Made by a program: the position numbers and the translations under genes
Shown: positions 45,247 through 52,931 of the stretch, in pieces
How the letters are laid out: each line of letters begins with the position of its first letter
How positions within the stretch are numbered: the stretch's first letter is position 1
NCBI GenBank assembly: GCA_902168085.1
Contig: CABHOP010000065.1
Location: 1 to 52,931, forward strand
DNA from: an uncultured Bacteroides sp.
GTDB lineage: Bacteria > Bacteroidota > Bacteroidia > Chitinophagales > Chitinophagaceae
Length of the DNA stretch: 52,931 nucleotides
Direction of reading: 5' to 3'
The notes under the pieces: model-generated
Seen by the model: the letters and a program-made list of their open reading frames with translations, nothing else
Databases searched by the model: none
What the model was told of the DNA's origin: nothing

Positions 45247-46350
45247 ATGAAACAAATATCTACCAAGGCCGCATTACTTATATGTGCAATGGGATTATCT
45301 GTTCACGGATATGCAGGTAATAAAGACCGTAGCGGTCAGGCTGGTGCAGCAGAATTGATGATCAATCCATGGGGCCAAAGCACGGGTGTGTTTGGTTTGA
45401 ATACGGCCAATGTAAAAGGTATAGATGCCATTAAAACCAATATTGCTGGTTTGGCATTGTCTAATAAAACAGAAATAGCCGCTTCTCACACAATGCTATT
45501 GCGCAGTGCTAAGGTTGCTGTTAATAACCTGGGTTTTGCACAAAAACTTGGCAATAGCGGTGTTTTGGGTGTGAACATTATGGCTATGACCTTTGGTGAA
45601 ATTCCGATAACTGAGTATAACAACCCTGAAACGACACTGGGTACTTATACGCCTCAGTTCTTCAATTTCACACTGGGTTATGCAAAATCGTTTTCCCGCA
45701 ACATTCAGGCTGGTGTAGCTGCTACCTTCGTTTCTCAGCAAATATCAAACGTAAAGGCAAGCGGTGCGGCATTTGAAGCTGGTATCCAATATGTTACAGG
45801 TAAGCGTGATAACTTCCACTTTGGCATCACCCTGCGTAATATTGGTACCAACATGCGCTTCAATGGTAATGGCTTCTCCATAAACTCTGAAGCGCCTGAG
45901 AATGAGTCATATACCATGAATATGCAAACACCATCTGAGAAATTTGAGCTGCCTACATATCTTAACTTCGGTATTGCTTACGATTTCTACCTGGATGAGA
46001 AAAGCGTAGCCCAGGCTACCGGTGAAGAGCAGGCTACAGAAGCCCCAAAACCTAAGCACAGGCTGACTGGTATGGCAAACTTTACTTCAAATTCATTTAA
46101 TAACGATTACCTGGGTATTGCTGCTGAGTATGCTTTCAGGGAAATGTTCATGCTGCGTGCCGGTTATCGTTATGAAAAAGGCATTGGTGGCGACCAGCCA
46201 ACAACTATGTACACCGGCGTTAGTGCAGGTGCTACTGTAGCAACACGTATTGGTGAAAAAGGACCAATGCTGGCCGTAGATTATTCTTTCCGTCCTACGC
46301 AACGCCCAAGCACAGGTGTGCATGTTTTCACACTGCGTTTTATGCGTTAG
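45247..46350 (+). CDS. PorV/PorQ family outer membrane barrel protein
   Basis: A 367-residue protein from the ATG at 45247, which starts a signal peptide (KQISTKAALLICAMGLSVHG). The barrel has the FadL-like layout of PorV/PorQ proteins: SGQAGAAELMINPWGQSTGVF, NTNIAGLALSNKTEIAASHT, SRNIQAGVAATFVSQQISNV, and a last strand HVFTLRFMR. PorV is the T9SS shuttle that carries cargo from the translocon to the attachment complex. This gene follows its likely client protein and may be a dedicated shuttle. It is not itself the housekeeping porV with any certainty. The operon ends at the hairpin at 46381-46416. Confidence 0.85.
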   Translation: MKQISTKAALLICAMGLSVHGYAGNKDRSGQAGAAELMINPWGQSTGVFGLNTANVKGIDAIKTNIAGLALSNKTEIAASHTMLLRSAKVAVNNLGFAQKLGNSGVLGVNIMAMTFGEIPITEYNNPETTLGTYTPQFFNFTLGYAKSFSRNIQAGVAATFVSQQISNVKASGAAFEAGIQYVTGKRDNFHFGITLRNIGTNMRFNGNGFSINSEAPENESYTMNMQTPSEKFELPTYLNFGIAYDFYLDEKSVAQATGEEQATEAPKPKHRLTGMANFTSNSFNNDYLGIAAEYAFREMFMLRAGYRYEKGIGGDQPTTMYTGVSAGATVATRIGEKGPMLAVDYSFRPTQRPSTGVHVFTLRFMR

Positions 46351-46380
46351 AAGGGAAAAATCCTTATTTTTGTTTCAATG

Positions 46381-46416
46381 CAACGCTTCTGCACACACAG
46401 GAGCGTTGTATTTTTA
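46381..46416 (+). terminator. Terminator of the cassette, or greA leader hairpin
   Basis: Eleven-base stem CAACGCTTCTG / CAGGAGCGTTG (one G-T pair) with loop CACACA, followed by TATTTTTATT. It is 31 bases after the PorV-like stop and 33 before the greA ATG. A TATTTTTG at 46365-46372 could be a -7 element for greA, in which case the hairpin would sit in the greA leader. Confidence 0.75.
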
Positions 46417-46448
46417 TTTACTGTTCTAAACCATAAAAATTAGTGGTT

Positions 46449-46922
46449 ATGTCTGGAGTAAACTATGTAACGAAAGAGACACTGGAGCAAATGAGAGATG
46501 AGCTTACAGTACTGAAAACAAGTGGCAGGGCCGAAATAGCAAGGCAAATTGCAGAAGCACGTGAAAAAGGTGACTTAAAGGAAAATGCAGAGTATGATGC
46601 AGCCAAAGAGGCCCAGGGTTACCATGAGGCTAAAATAGCGCAACTGGAGTCGGCAATAGCTACTGCAAGGGTCATTGATGCAAAAGACCTGGATATTAGT
46701 AAGGTATCCATATTGAGCAAGGTGAAGCTGACCAATATGGGCACTAAGAAAGTAGTGGAATACCAGCTGGTGTCTGAACAGGAAGCCGACCTGAAGGCTG
46801 GTAAGATATCTATCACATCGCCCATAGGTAAGGGGCTGCTGGGCAAAAAAGTAGGCGAGGTGGCTGAAATATCGGCACCTAGCGGTATGCTTAAATTTAA
46901 GATAGAGAACATATCTATATAG
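46449..46922 (+). CDS. greA: Transcription elongation factor GreA
   Basis: A 157-residue protein from the ATG at 46449 (an in-frame GTG lies two codons upstream). GreA rescues backtracked RNA polymerase by stimulating transcript cleavage. The N-terminal coiled coil carries the acidic tip DLKENAEYDAAKEAQG, and the C-terminal FKBP-like domain ends in SPIGKGLLGKKVGEVAEI. It is followed 4 bases later by the HIT gene. Confidence 0.97.
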   Translation: MSGVNYVTKETLEQMRDELTVLKTSGRAEIARQIAEAREKGDLKENAEYDAAKEAQGYHEAKIAQLESAIATARVIDAKDLDISKVSILSKVKLTNMGTKKVVEYQLVSEQEADLKAGKISITSPIGKGLLGKKVGEVAEISAPSGMLKFKIENISI

Positions 46923-46925
46923 TTT

Positions 46926-47318
46926 ATGGCAAGCATTTTCACTAAAATCATCGCAGGCGAAATACCATCGTATAAAATAGCTGAGAACGATAAATTCTAT
47001 GCTTTTTTAGACATCGCGCCTATGGCTAAAGGCCATGTGCTGATAGTTCCTAAGGTGGAAACCGATAAGTTCTTTGATGTGGCCGATGACTATCTGCAAG
47101 AGTGGTTGCTGTTTGCAAAACCTATTGCAAAGGCAATAGAAAAGGCTTTTGACTGCAATAGATGTGGCATGAGCGTAGTGGGGCTGGAAGTGCCGCATGC
47201 GCATATGCATCTTATACCCATCCATTCAGCAGATGACCTGAACTTTACAAGGCCTAAACTGAAACTATCTGAAGCTGAGTTTCAGGTAGTGCAGCAACAG
47301 ATAACAGACAATATGTAA
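46926..47318 (+). CDS. HIT family nucleotide-binding protein
   Basis: A 130-residue protein with the histidine triad HAHMHLIPI in VPHAHMHLIP. N-terminal SIFTKIIAGEIPSYKIAEND and APMAKGHVLIVPK are typical of the HINT/Fhit-like group of purine nucleotide hydrolases. It begins 4 bases after the greA stop and shares its transcript. The catalytic His residues are intact. Confidence 0.95.
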   Translation: MASIFTKIIAGEIPSYKIAENDKFYAFLDIAPMAKGHVLIVPKVETDKFFDVADDYLQEWLLFAKPIAKAIEKAFDCNRCGMSVVGLEVPHAHMHLIPIHSADDLNFTRPKLKLSEAEFQVVQQQITDNM

Positions 47319-47342
47319 AAAGACGGCAAACGCCGTCTTTTT
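47319..47342. terminator. Bidirectional terminator
   Basis: Ten-base stem AAAAGACGGC / GCCGTCTTTT with loop AAAC, directly after the HIT stop. It also lies 4 bases past the stop of the minus-strand ABM gene ending at 47347. Confidence 0.9.
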
Positions 47343-47346
47343 CTTT

Positions 47347-47643
47347 TTAGGATACTACTACTTTCTGGGTCACGCTCCATGCTTGCGGCTTATCCGCAAA
47401 CAGGGCTTTTGTTCTGGCCCAGGTATCTTTAAACAGTTCTGAAAACCGGTAATGGTCTAAATGCTGCTCGCTTTGCCAATGGCTGTAAGTAAGAAACACA
47501 TTAGCATTGTGCGCATCCTGCCATAGTTCTAAATGCGTGCAGCCTTCAAAATGGCGTATCAGGTGCTTACGCTCGTCAAACAAAGCCTGGAAAGCATCTA
47601 CATGCTGCGGCTCAAATGTCATCCTTACAATACGTACAATCAT
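47347..47643 (-). CDS. ABM-domain (antibiotic biosynthesis monooxygenase-like) protein
   Basis: A 98-residue protein of the dimeric alpha-beta barrel fold: MIVRIVRMTFEPQHVDAFQA at the start, HFEGCTHLELWQDAHNANVF and TYSHWQSEQHLDHYRFSELF. Many members have no proven monooxygenase activity, so no substrate is claimed. Its ATG overlaps the stop of the upstream SAM hydroxide adenosyltransferase gene by 4 bases. Confidence 0.9.
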   Translation of the reverse strand: MIVRIVRMTFEPQHVDAFQALFDERKHLIRHFEGCTHLELWQDAHNANVFLTYSHWQSEQHLDHYRFSELFKDTWARTKALFADKPQAWSVTQKVVVS

Positions 47644-48434
47644 TCAAAAACTATTTTAATGGCATTATACATCAGGTGTTGCTCTTTGCTGAGCCTCAGC
47701 CCCAGCAGGCTGGCTGCCTTGCCCTGGTTGATGGCTATTTCAAGATAACCCGTGCTGTTGAAACGGCACAGCATTTCATCGCGCGGTACATCACTGTAAT
47801 GGTTACTTATTTTGCTGATAGATTCCCGCAGGAACAGCATACGGAATGGCCTGCCATGGCTATAAGCTTCAAACTGCTCGCGCGTTATATTGATGACCAC
47901 ATTCTCATATCTGTCTATATGTATCACATGGCATTCAATAGTATTGCCTGTAAGGCGTGGCTGCCAGTGCACCAGTGCATTGCTCATATCACAGGGCACC
48001 AGCTCCATATCTTTAGCGTTGTGGCCATTCCCTAGTTTGTTTATCATATCTGCCGCCGCTTTCATCCAGTCTTTCATAGTATAATTGGCCGGCAATTCGG
48101 GGCATAGCCATGTGGAGTAGTAGGCACCACTGAAAGCCAGCGATAGCACCCCGTTATCGGGCGCCAGGAAATAGTGCCCATCTTTCTGGCACAGCAATAG
48201 CTTGGGTGCTGCATCATAAAATACATTGCACAACACTACATGGAAGCTGCCTGCTGGAAAATTTCTGTATGCTGAATTGAGCAGATAGGCGGCTTGTTGC
48301 AAATGATATGGCTCTACCTGGTGCGAAACATCGACAATAGGCAACCGGCTTGCATGCTGCATCAGGATGCCCTTTGCAGCTGCCACAGAGGCATCCTGCA
48401 AACCGAAATCTGACAGCAGAGTGATACAAGCCAT
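47640..48434 (-). CDS. SAM hydroxide adenosyltransferase (DUF62 family)
   Basis: A 264-residue protein from the ATG at 48434, MACITLLSDFGLQDASVAAA, the usual opening of the family. An earlier in-frame start would add an unconserved leader that also carries the promoter. Other marks are IVDVSHQVEPYHLQQAAYLL, FLAPDNGVLSLAF and HIDRYENVVINIT. Family members split S-adenosylmethionine with hydroxide to adenosine and methionine and are related to the fluorinase and chlorinase. Halogenase activity is less likely in this setting. Translationally coupled to the ABM gene. Confidence 0.92.
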   Translation of the reverse strand: MACITLLSDFGLQDASVAAAKGILMQHASRLPIVDVSHQVEPYHLQQAAYLLNSAYRNFPAGSFHVVLCNVFYDAAPKLLLCQKDGHYFLAPDNGVLSLAFSGAYYSTWLCPELPANYTMKDWMKAAADMINKLGNGHNAKDMELVPCDMSNALVHWQPRLTGNTIECHVIHIDRYENVVINITREQFEAYSHGRPFRMLFLRESISKISNHYSDVPRDEMLCRFNSTGYLEIAINQGKAASLLGLRLSKEQHLMYNAIKIVFE

Positions 48435-48446
48435 AAAAGTAGATAG

Positions 48447-48477
48447 CAAAAGTAAACCGCTAAAACGGCAATGCAAA
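48447..48477 (-). promoter_or_regulatory. Promoter of the DUF62/ABM operon
   Basis: On the minus strand TTTG (48477-48474), 19 bases, then TACTTTTG (48454-48447): exact consensus with standard spacing. Transcription should begin near 48441, only about 7 bases before the ATG at 48434. Confidence 0.62.
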
Positions 48478-48523
48478 GCCGGATTGCCATTATAGGTGCA
48501 TAATAGAAAATATTTAGTCCATA

Positions 48524-48553
48524 TTTGCGTTATTAATTCTACTACTAACTTTA
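48524..48553 (+). promoter_or_regulatory. Candidate promoter of beta-helix lipoprotein gene
   Basis: TTTG at 48524-48527, 18 bases, then TAACTTTA (48546-48553), one base off TAnnTTTG. It predicts a leader of about 18 bases before the ATG at 48577. It is divergent from the promoter at 48447-48477. Confidence 0.5.
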
Positions 48554-48576
48554 CTGAGAAGTATATAAACTGCCCG

Positions 48577-50004
48577 ATGCGTAATAAAGGTTTTATAGTT
48601 GCCACCCTGTTTGTGATGCTGATAGCTGTACTGGGTACAGGCTGTAAGAAGGAAAAACTGCTGACAGTCGGTGGCCAGCTGCGTTATTCTACTGATACCC
48701 TCACTTTCGATACTGTGTTTACAGCACAGGGTAGTTTCACTACGCAGGTAAAACTGTATAATCCCCAAAATCAAAAAGTAAATATCAGCGCCATCAGATT
48801 AGAAAAAGGTGGTCAATCTCAGTTTCATTTAAACGTAAATGGCATTAGTGGTAACAATGTTACAGACATAGAACTGGCGGCTAATGATAGCATGTACATT
48901 TTTGCAACAGTAAATGTAGACCCTACTAATATAAACACGCCTTTTGTAGTAGAAGATAAAGTAATAGCTACCATGAACGGTAAAGATTATGAACTACCAT
49001 TGCTGGCATATGGGCAGAATGCTTATTATTTAACAGACAGCCTGATAGAAACATCGCAAACCTGGCTTACAGATAAGCCTTATGTTATAATCCACAGCGC
49101 ACAGGTAAAAGAAAATACTACACTTACTATACCGGCAGGCTGCCGCATCTACATGCATGCCGATTCTCGCCTGTATGTAGATGGTACATTGGTGGTGAAT
49201 GGTACAAAAAAGGATAGTGTAATATTTCAAGGTGACAGGCTGGATAGAAAATATTTCGGCAATGAAGGTTATCCCGGCGAGTGGGGTGGTCTGTACTTCT
49301 CGCCCAAAAGCCGTAAAAGTGTTTTGAACTACGCGATACTAAGGAACTGCGGCAGCACTACCGGCCTGGGGCTTGCCGCCGCCATCTGGGCTACGCCAGA
49401 TAGTGTGAATGATAATGATTTTCAATTGCGCATGTATAGCACCATCATTGAAAACTCGATAGGCTATGGCATAGTAGGCTTTGGTAGTACCATATACGCA
49501 CAAAATTGCCTGGTACATAATTGCGGTGCGCAGGGATTGGCTACTTTTGAGGGTGGACAATATTATTTCGATAATTGTAATTTTGTTACGTACGGTAATA
49601 AAAAATTAAGTCATATAGATAACCCAAGCGTAGCACTTATCAACTATAGGGATATTGATGATTATAACTATGTAGCAGGGCCGTTAGATGCACAATTGCG
49701 CAACTGCGTTATCTGGGGTTCTCTGGAAAATGAATGTTTTATCAATAAAAAAGGAAACAGCGCTGTAGATGTGAAGCTGATAAACTGTGCTATAAAAAGT
49801 AAGGAAGCGATACCATCTTACGTTACCAATACCAACAGCATCATCAATACAGACCCATCTTTCAAAGATGCAAATGGTGGTGATTTCAGGCTGAATGAAA
49901 ACTCTCCCCTAAGAGATAAAGGAATCAGTATTAGCGGGCTGGACAGGGACCTGGACGACAAGCCGCGTACCGGTGTGCCTGATATTGGCTGCTATGAATA
50001 TTAA
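48577..50004 (+). CDS. Lipoprotein with right-handed beta-helix
   Basis: A 475-residue protein from the ATG at 48577, which begins a lipoprotein signal with lipobox Cys23 (LIAVLGTGCKK). The N-terminal 180 residues are beta-rich (LTFDTVFTAQGSFTTQVKLY). A parallel beta-helix follows: NTTLTIPAGCRIYMHADSRL, VDGTLVVNGTKKDSVIFQGD, then short rungs such as NCLVHNCGAQGLATFEGGQY and NPSVALINYRDIDDYN. The end reads RDLDDKPRTGVPDIGCYEY, the ending common in choice-of-anchor or pectate-lyase-like helix proteins. It should be anchored at the outer membrane and perhaps bind glycans; no catalytic residues identified. Confidence 0.88.
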   Translation: MRNKGFIVATLFVMLIAVLGTGCKKEKLLTVGGQLRYSTDTLTFDTVFTAQGSFTTQVKLYNPQNQKVNISAIRLEKGGQSQFHLNVNGISGNNVTDIELAANDSMYIFATVNVDPTNINTPFVVEDKVIATMNGKDYELPLLAYGQNAYYLTDSLIETSQTWLTDKPYVIIHSAQVKENTTLTIPAGCRIYMHADSRLYVDGTLVVNGTKKDSVIFQGDRLDRKYFGNEGYPGEWGGLYFSPKSRKSVLNYAILRNCGSTTGLGLAAAIWATPDSVNDNDFQLRMYSTIIENSIGYGIVGFGSTIYAQNCLVHNCGAQGLATFEGGQYYFDNCNFVTYGNKKLSHIDNPSVALINYRDIDDYNYVAGPLDAQLRNCVIWGSLENECFINKKGNSAVDVKLINCAIKSKEAIPSYVTNTNSIINTDPSFKDANGGDFRLNENSPLRDKGISISGLDRDLDDKPRTGVPDIGCYEY

Positions 50005-50041
50005 CCGGCAGCATTTATGCTTTGTTTTATAGGCCTCATAC

Positions 50042-50578
50042 TCAGGCAGCATGGTGTTGTTGCACGTACTCCATAAAGCGCGGCATAGCCAGGTGGAACC
50101 AAGGCGTGAAGTCTTCCGGCTTTTCGTGCATCCAACGCTGTAAATCAGCAGCTGCTATAAACTTGTAGTCGTTCGCTTCTTCGGCATTCGGTTTCACATC
50201 ACCATCGTAAGTGCCAAAGTATATATGGTCGTACTCGTTCTCTATCAGTTCATTGCTCACATCCGCTTTATAGCGTAGTGTGAAGATAGGCTCCAGGTCA
50301 CAGTCAAATCCCATTTCTTCCTGCAGCCGCCTGTGTGCTGCATGCAGCGTGCTTTCGCGTGGTGCCGGGTGAGAGCAGCAGGTATTGCTCCACAAACCAC
50401 CTGAATGGTATTTGCTGAAAGCCCTTTGTTGCAGTAGTATCTCGTTATTGCTGTTCAATATAAATACAGACAATGCACGGTGCAATGCGCCTTCCCGGTG
50501 TGCCTGCAGTTTCTCCATTGTGCCCAGCCACTCATCCTGTTCATTCACCAATATCACGTGGTTTTCTTTCGCCGCCAT
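50042..50578 (-). CDS. idi: Isopentenyl-diphosphate delta-isomerase, type 1
   Basis: A 178-residue NUDIX-fold enzyme that interconverts isopentenyl and dimethylallyl diphosphate, the starters for carotenoids. Metal and active-site residues are in place: His27 and His33, catalytic Cys68 with His70 in SNTCCSHP, and Glu113/Glu115 in ELIENEYDHI. It starts 10 bases after crtB ends on the same strand, so carotenoid synthesis and precursor supply are co-transcribed. Confidence 0.95.
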   Translation of the reverse strand: MAAKENHVILVNEQDEWLGTMEKLQAHREGALHRALSVFILNSNNEILLQQRAFSKYHSGGLWSNTCCSHPAPRESTLHAAHRRLQEEMGFDCDLEPIFTLRYKADVSNELIENEYDHIYFGTYDGDVKPNAEEANDYKFIAAADLQRWMHEKPEDFTPWFHLAMPRFMEYVQQHHAA

Positions 50579-50588
50579 GGTTGCAAAG

Positions 50589-51428
50589 TTATAGAAGGTT
50601 CAGCCTGTTATTGACACCTGCTGTAAATACGATGAACATTTTTTCATAATCGGGTACACGCACACGCTGTTCCAGCACCGATTGTGGTTGCATACGTTGT
50701 ATTTTCCTGAACAATGCATAATAATACCGGTATGCGGTATAAACCCCCAAACGCGCTTTCCATGGCAGTTTACGTATCCCTGTGAGCGCGGCTTTAAAAT
50801 CGGTTTCTATATCGTGTTCTATCTTCTTCTTGGTATGTATATCAAAGCGGTAAAAATCCAGCTCCGGAAAATAAGTACGGTTCAGGTTGTTGTAGTCTGA
50901 CTGTATATCCCGCAGGAAATTTATCTTTTGAAAGGCAGCGCCGAGTTTCCGTGCACCTTGTTGCAATTCATCATACTTCTTCATGTCTCCTTCGCAAAAC
51001 ACGCAGAGGCACATCAGCCCCACCACTTCTGCCGAACCATATACATATTCATCCAGCTCATGCACCGTGTTATAGTCCGTTTTGTGCAGGTCCAGCTTCA
51101 TGCTGTGTAGAAAGGCGGTGATGAGCTCATAGGGTATGTTATACGTATGCACCACGTGTTGAAAACTATGCAGCACCGGGTTCAGGCTGATGCCCCGCGA
51201 TACCGCCAGCCAGGTATCACGTTCAAATTCATCCAGCAGAGCCGTCTTATCATGCTCGTGAAAGGTATCTACTATTTCATCTGCCAGCCTTACAAAGCCA
51301 TAGATATCATGTATCGGCCCTCGCAGGTCTTTATGCAACAGCTTAATGGCACTTGAAAAAGACGTGCTGTATTGCTGCGTTATTATTTTGCTGCAGGCAT
51401 GGCTCACACTATGAAAAATGGACATCAT
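50589..51428 (-). CDS. crtB: Phytoene synthase
   Basis: A 279-residue enzyme from the ATG at 51428 (51425 also possible), 4 bases past the crtI stop. It joins two geranylgeranyl diphosphates to phytoene. The two aspartate-rich motifs are DEIVD (50-54) and DIQSD (174-178), and the opening HSVSHACSKIITQQYSTSFS is typical. An earlier in-frame Met overlaps crtI and adds an unconserved leader. A membrane-associated step follows by CrtI. Confidence 0.96.
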   Translation of the reverse strand: MMSIFHSVSHACSKIITQQYSTSFSSAIKLLHKDLRGPIHDIYGFVRLADEIVDTFHEHDKTALLDEFERDTWLAVSRGISLNPVLHSFQHVVHTYNIPYELITAFLHSMKLDLHKTDYNTVHELDEYVYGSAEVVGLMCLCVFCEGDMKKYDELQQGARKLGAAFQKINFLRDIQSDYNNLNRTYFPELDFYRFDIHTKKKIEHDIETDFKAALTGIRKLPWKARLGVYTAYRYYYALFRKIQRMQPQSVLEQRVRVPDYEKMFIVFTAGVNNRLNLL

Positions 51429-51432
51429 AAGC

Positions 51433-52911
51433 TCAGGCAGTTTTGAGTGTTTTCTTTTTAAGGATCTGTTTGGCAACTATCTCTCCCGATATCAGTGCGG
51501 GCGGCACACCCGGCCCCGGCACAGTCAGTTGCCCGGCATAATACAGGTTGTGCAATTTCTTATTGCGTATGGATGGTTTGAGCAATGCAGTTTGCCGCAG
51601 TGTATTGGCCAGTCCGTATGCATTACCCTTAAAGGCATTATAGTCGGTTACAAAATCGTTGTGTGCATAGCTGCGCATGTAGGTAATGTGCGGCTTTATA
51701 TCAATGCCTGTACGCTGCGCTATACGTTGCATGGCTTTTTCTAAATACTGATTGCGTATGGTTTCAGTATCTTCCATGCCTGGCGCTACGGGTATTAGTA
51801 TAAAGAGGTTTTCACATCCTTCGGGCGCTACGCTCGCATCTGTTTTTGATGGGCAGCATACATACATGAGCGGGTTATCAGGCCATGTGGGCTTTGTATA
51901 TAGCGCTGCAGCGTGTGCATCGAAAGGTGCATCAAAAAACAGGTTGTGGTGTTGTAGGTTTTCTATTTTTCTATCGATACCTACATAATACAGCAGGCAC
52001 GATGGGGCCATCTCGCGCTTATCCCAATAGCCATCGCTGTAGTTCCTGTAAGCATCCGGTAGTAGTTCTGCTTCTGCATGGTGATAATCGCAGGCAAGGA
52101 TGATATGATCTGCATTCAGGTCTTGCCTGCTGGTAGATACAATGCCCGCTTCATTGCCCCATGCTTTAATACCGGTGACGGTTTCATTAAATTGAAATGT
52201 TACACCCAACTCTTCTGCCAACTGATGCATGGCATTGGCCACCTGCACCATACCACCCATAGGGTACCAGGTGCCCAGCTTCATGTCGGCATAGTTCATC
52301 ATACTGTATAATGCCGGCGTATTGCGTGGCAATGCACCGAGGAATAATATCGGAAACTCTACCAATTGCTGCAGCTTGGGGTGTTTAAAATACCGGCGCA
52401 CATGTTTATGCATCGATGTCAGCATATCTATGCGCAACAACGAGCGCATCACATCTGTACGCATAAACTCAGTAACGGATAACCCCGGCTGGTATATAAA
52501 ATGATTGAAGGCTGCATCGTATTTATACGCTGCTTCTTTCAGAAAGGCATCCAGCTTTTCGGCTGCACCCATTTCATGCTGTTCAAACAGGTTACGCAGT
52601 TGCTGGTAGTCGCTGGGAATATCCGTCATACCATCTTCCCAGAAAACGCGGTAAGAGGGTGATAATCTTTCCAGCTGATAATAGTCGGCAGGTGTTTTGC
52701 CAAATTGTGCAAAGAACCGTTCAAACACATCGGGCATCCAGTACCAGCTGGGGCCCATATCGAAGGTGAAGCCATTTGCTGCAAATGCCCGCCCCCTGCC
52801 CCCTGCTGTGCTATGTTTTTCAACCACCGTCACCTGTACACCTTCTTTTGCAAGAAAGCATGCGGCCGACATGCCCGCAAACCCACTCCCTATGACGATA
52901 GCTTTTTTCAA
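51433..52911 (-). CDS. crtI: Phytoene desaturase
   Basis: A 492-residue FAD enzyme that desaturates phytoene toward lycopene. The dinucleotide site is KKAIVIGSGFAGMSAACFLA and the family marks are GPSWYWMPDVFERFF, FPILFLGALPRNTPALYSMM and, at the C-terminus, NLYYAGQLTVPGPGVPPALI with the FAD-contact Gly residues. It is the first gene of crtI-crtB-idi as seen here, and its promoter would lie in the 20 bases to the window end or beyond. The end of the C-terminus is Lys-rich. Confidence 0.97.
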   Translation of the reverse strand: MKKAIVIGSGFAGMSAACFLAKEGVQVTVVEKHSTAGGRGRAFAANGFTFDMGPSWYWMPDVFERFFAQFGKTPADYYQLERLSPSYRVFWEDGMTDIPSDYQQLRNLFEQHEMGAAEKLDAFLKEAAYKYDAAFNHFIYQPGLSVTEFMRTDVMRSLLRIDMLTSMHKHVRRYFKHPKLQQLVEFPILFLGALPRNTPALYSMMNYADMKLGTWYPMGGMVQVANAMHQLAEELGVTFQFNETVTGIKAWGNEAGIVSTSRQDLNADHIILACDYHHAEAELLPDAYRNYSDGYWDKREMAPSCLLYYVGIDRKIENLQHHNLFFDAPFDAHAAALYTKPTWPDNPLMYVCCPSKTDASVAPEGCENLFILIPVAPGMEDTETIRNQYLEKAMQRIAQRTGIDIKPHITYMRSYAHNDFVTDYNAFKGNAYGLANTLRQTALLKPSIRNKKLHNLYYAGQLTVPGPGVPPALISGEIVAKQILKKKTLKTA

Positions 52912-52931
52912 CGTGCGTGAAGTTATTGTTT

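Noticed and set aside
37407-46350. Polysaccharide utilisation locus (SusC/SusD pair)
   Set aside because: The gene after the receptor is not SusD-like (no lipobox, far too long, T9SS-like end), and no glycoside hydrolases are nearby.
47640-48434. Fluorinase or chlorinase
   Set aside because: The family includes halogenases, but the general hydroxide-using enzymes are far more common and no natural-product genes are present.

Overview
The window looks like one end of a draft-genome contig from a pigmented member of the phylum Bacteroidota, probably Chitinophagaceae or a close relative. This is inferred from gene content: type IX secretion (T9SS) parts and cargo, a TonB-dependent receptor with a carboxypeptidase-regulatory-like front end, a carotenoid operon, TAnnTTTG promoter elements of the Bacteroidota sigma factor, little Shine-Dalgarno signal, and frequent ATA isoleucine codons. 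I identified no tRNA, rRNA, CRISPR array or complete insertion sequence. The first 22 bases are Nextera/Tn5 adapter sequence, so the left edge is a library or assembly end.

Layout. (a) 23-1199 is an AT-rich, frameshifted gene resembling putative phage abortive-infection proteins (putAbiC), cut by the contig end. (b) 1200-9945 is an accessory-looking block read on the minus strand: two paralogous T9SS cargo proteins, a SnoaL-like protein with two decayed copies of its own 3' end nearby, an AraC regulator, a GNAT acetyltransferase, an orphan histidine kinase, and two unknown proteins co-transcribed with the kinase. (c) 10163-16709 holds a periplasmic thioredoxin-like protein, a His/Gly/Lys-tailed secreted protein, gcvP, a secreted unknown protein, a 78-residue unknown and an XRE regulator. 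(d) 17069-20990 has two tandem T9SS-secreted M1 aminopeptidases, followed by a TerC-like membrane protein. (e) 21921-25891 carries porQ, fabI and a PorE-like OmpA protein. (f) 25977-37283 is largely housekeeping: a DUF2130 protein, a repeat-bearing T9SS cargo protein, a nitronate-monooxygenase-like enzyme, an M16 peptidase, an FAD/Rieske oxidoreductase, pdxA, a leucyl aminopeptidase, rsmA with a TTG start, and a 2-hydroxyacid dehydrogenase. (g) 37407-46350 is a three-gene outer-membrane cassette: TonB-dependent receptor, 1328-residue secreted protein with an extended sorting domain, and PorV/PorQ-like barrel. (h) 46449-52911 has greA, a HIT protein, an ABM-domain protein, a SAM hydroxide adenosyltransferase, a beta-helix lipoprotein, and the carotenoid operon crtI-crtB-idi.

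Theme. T9SS machinery (PorQ, PorE-like), a possible shuttle-type barrel (PorV-like) and at least six predicted T9SS substrates share 53 kb. The strongest leads for novelty are the receptor/giant-protein/barrel cassette and the frameshifted defence-type gene with an A AAA AAT slip site just before its stop. Several of the remaining oddities are structural: terminator-linked duplicated gene tails, a near-leaderless promoter, and a non-ATG start.
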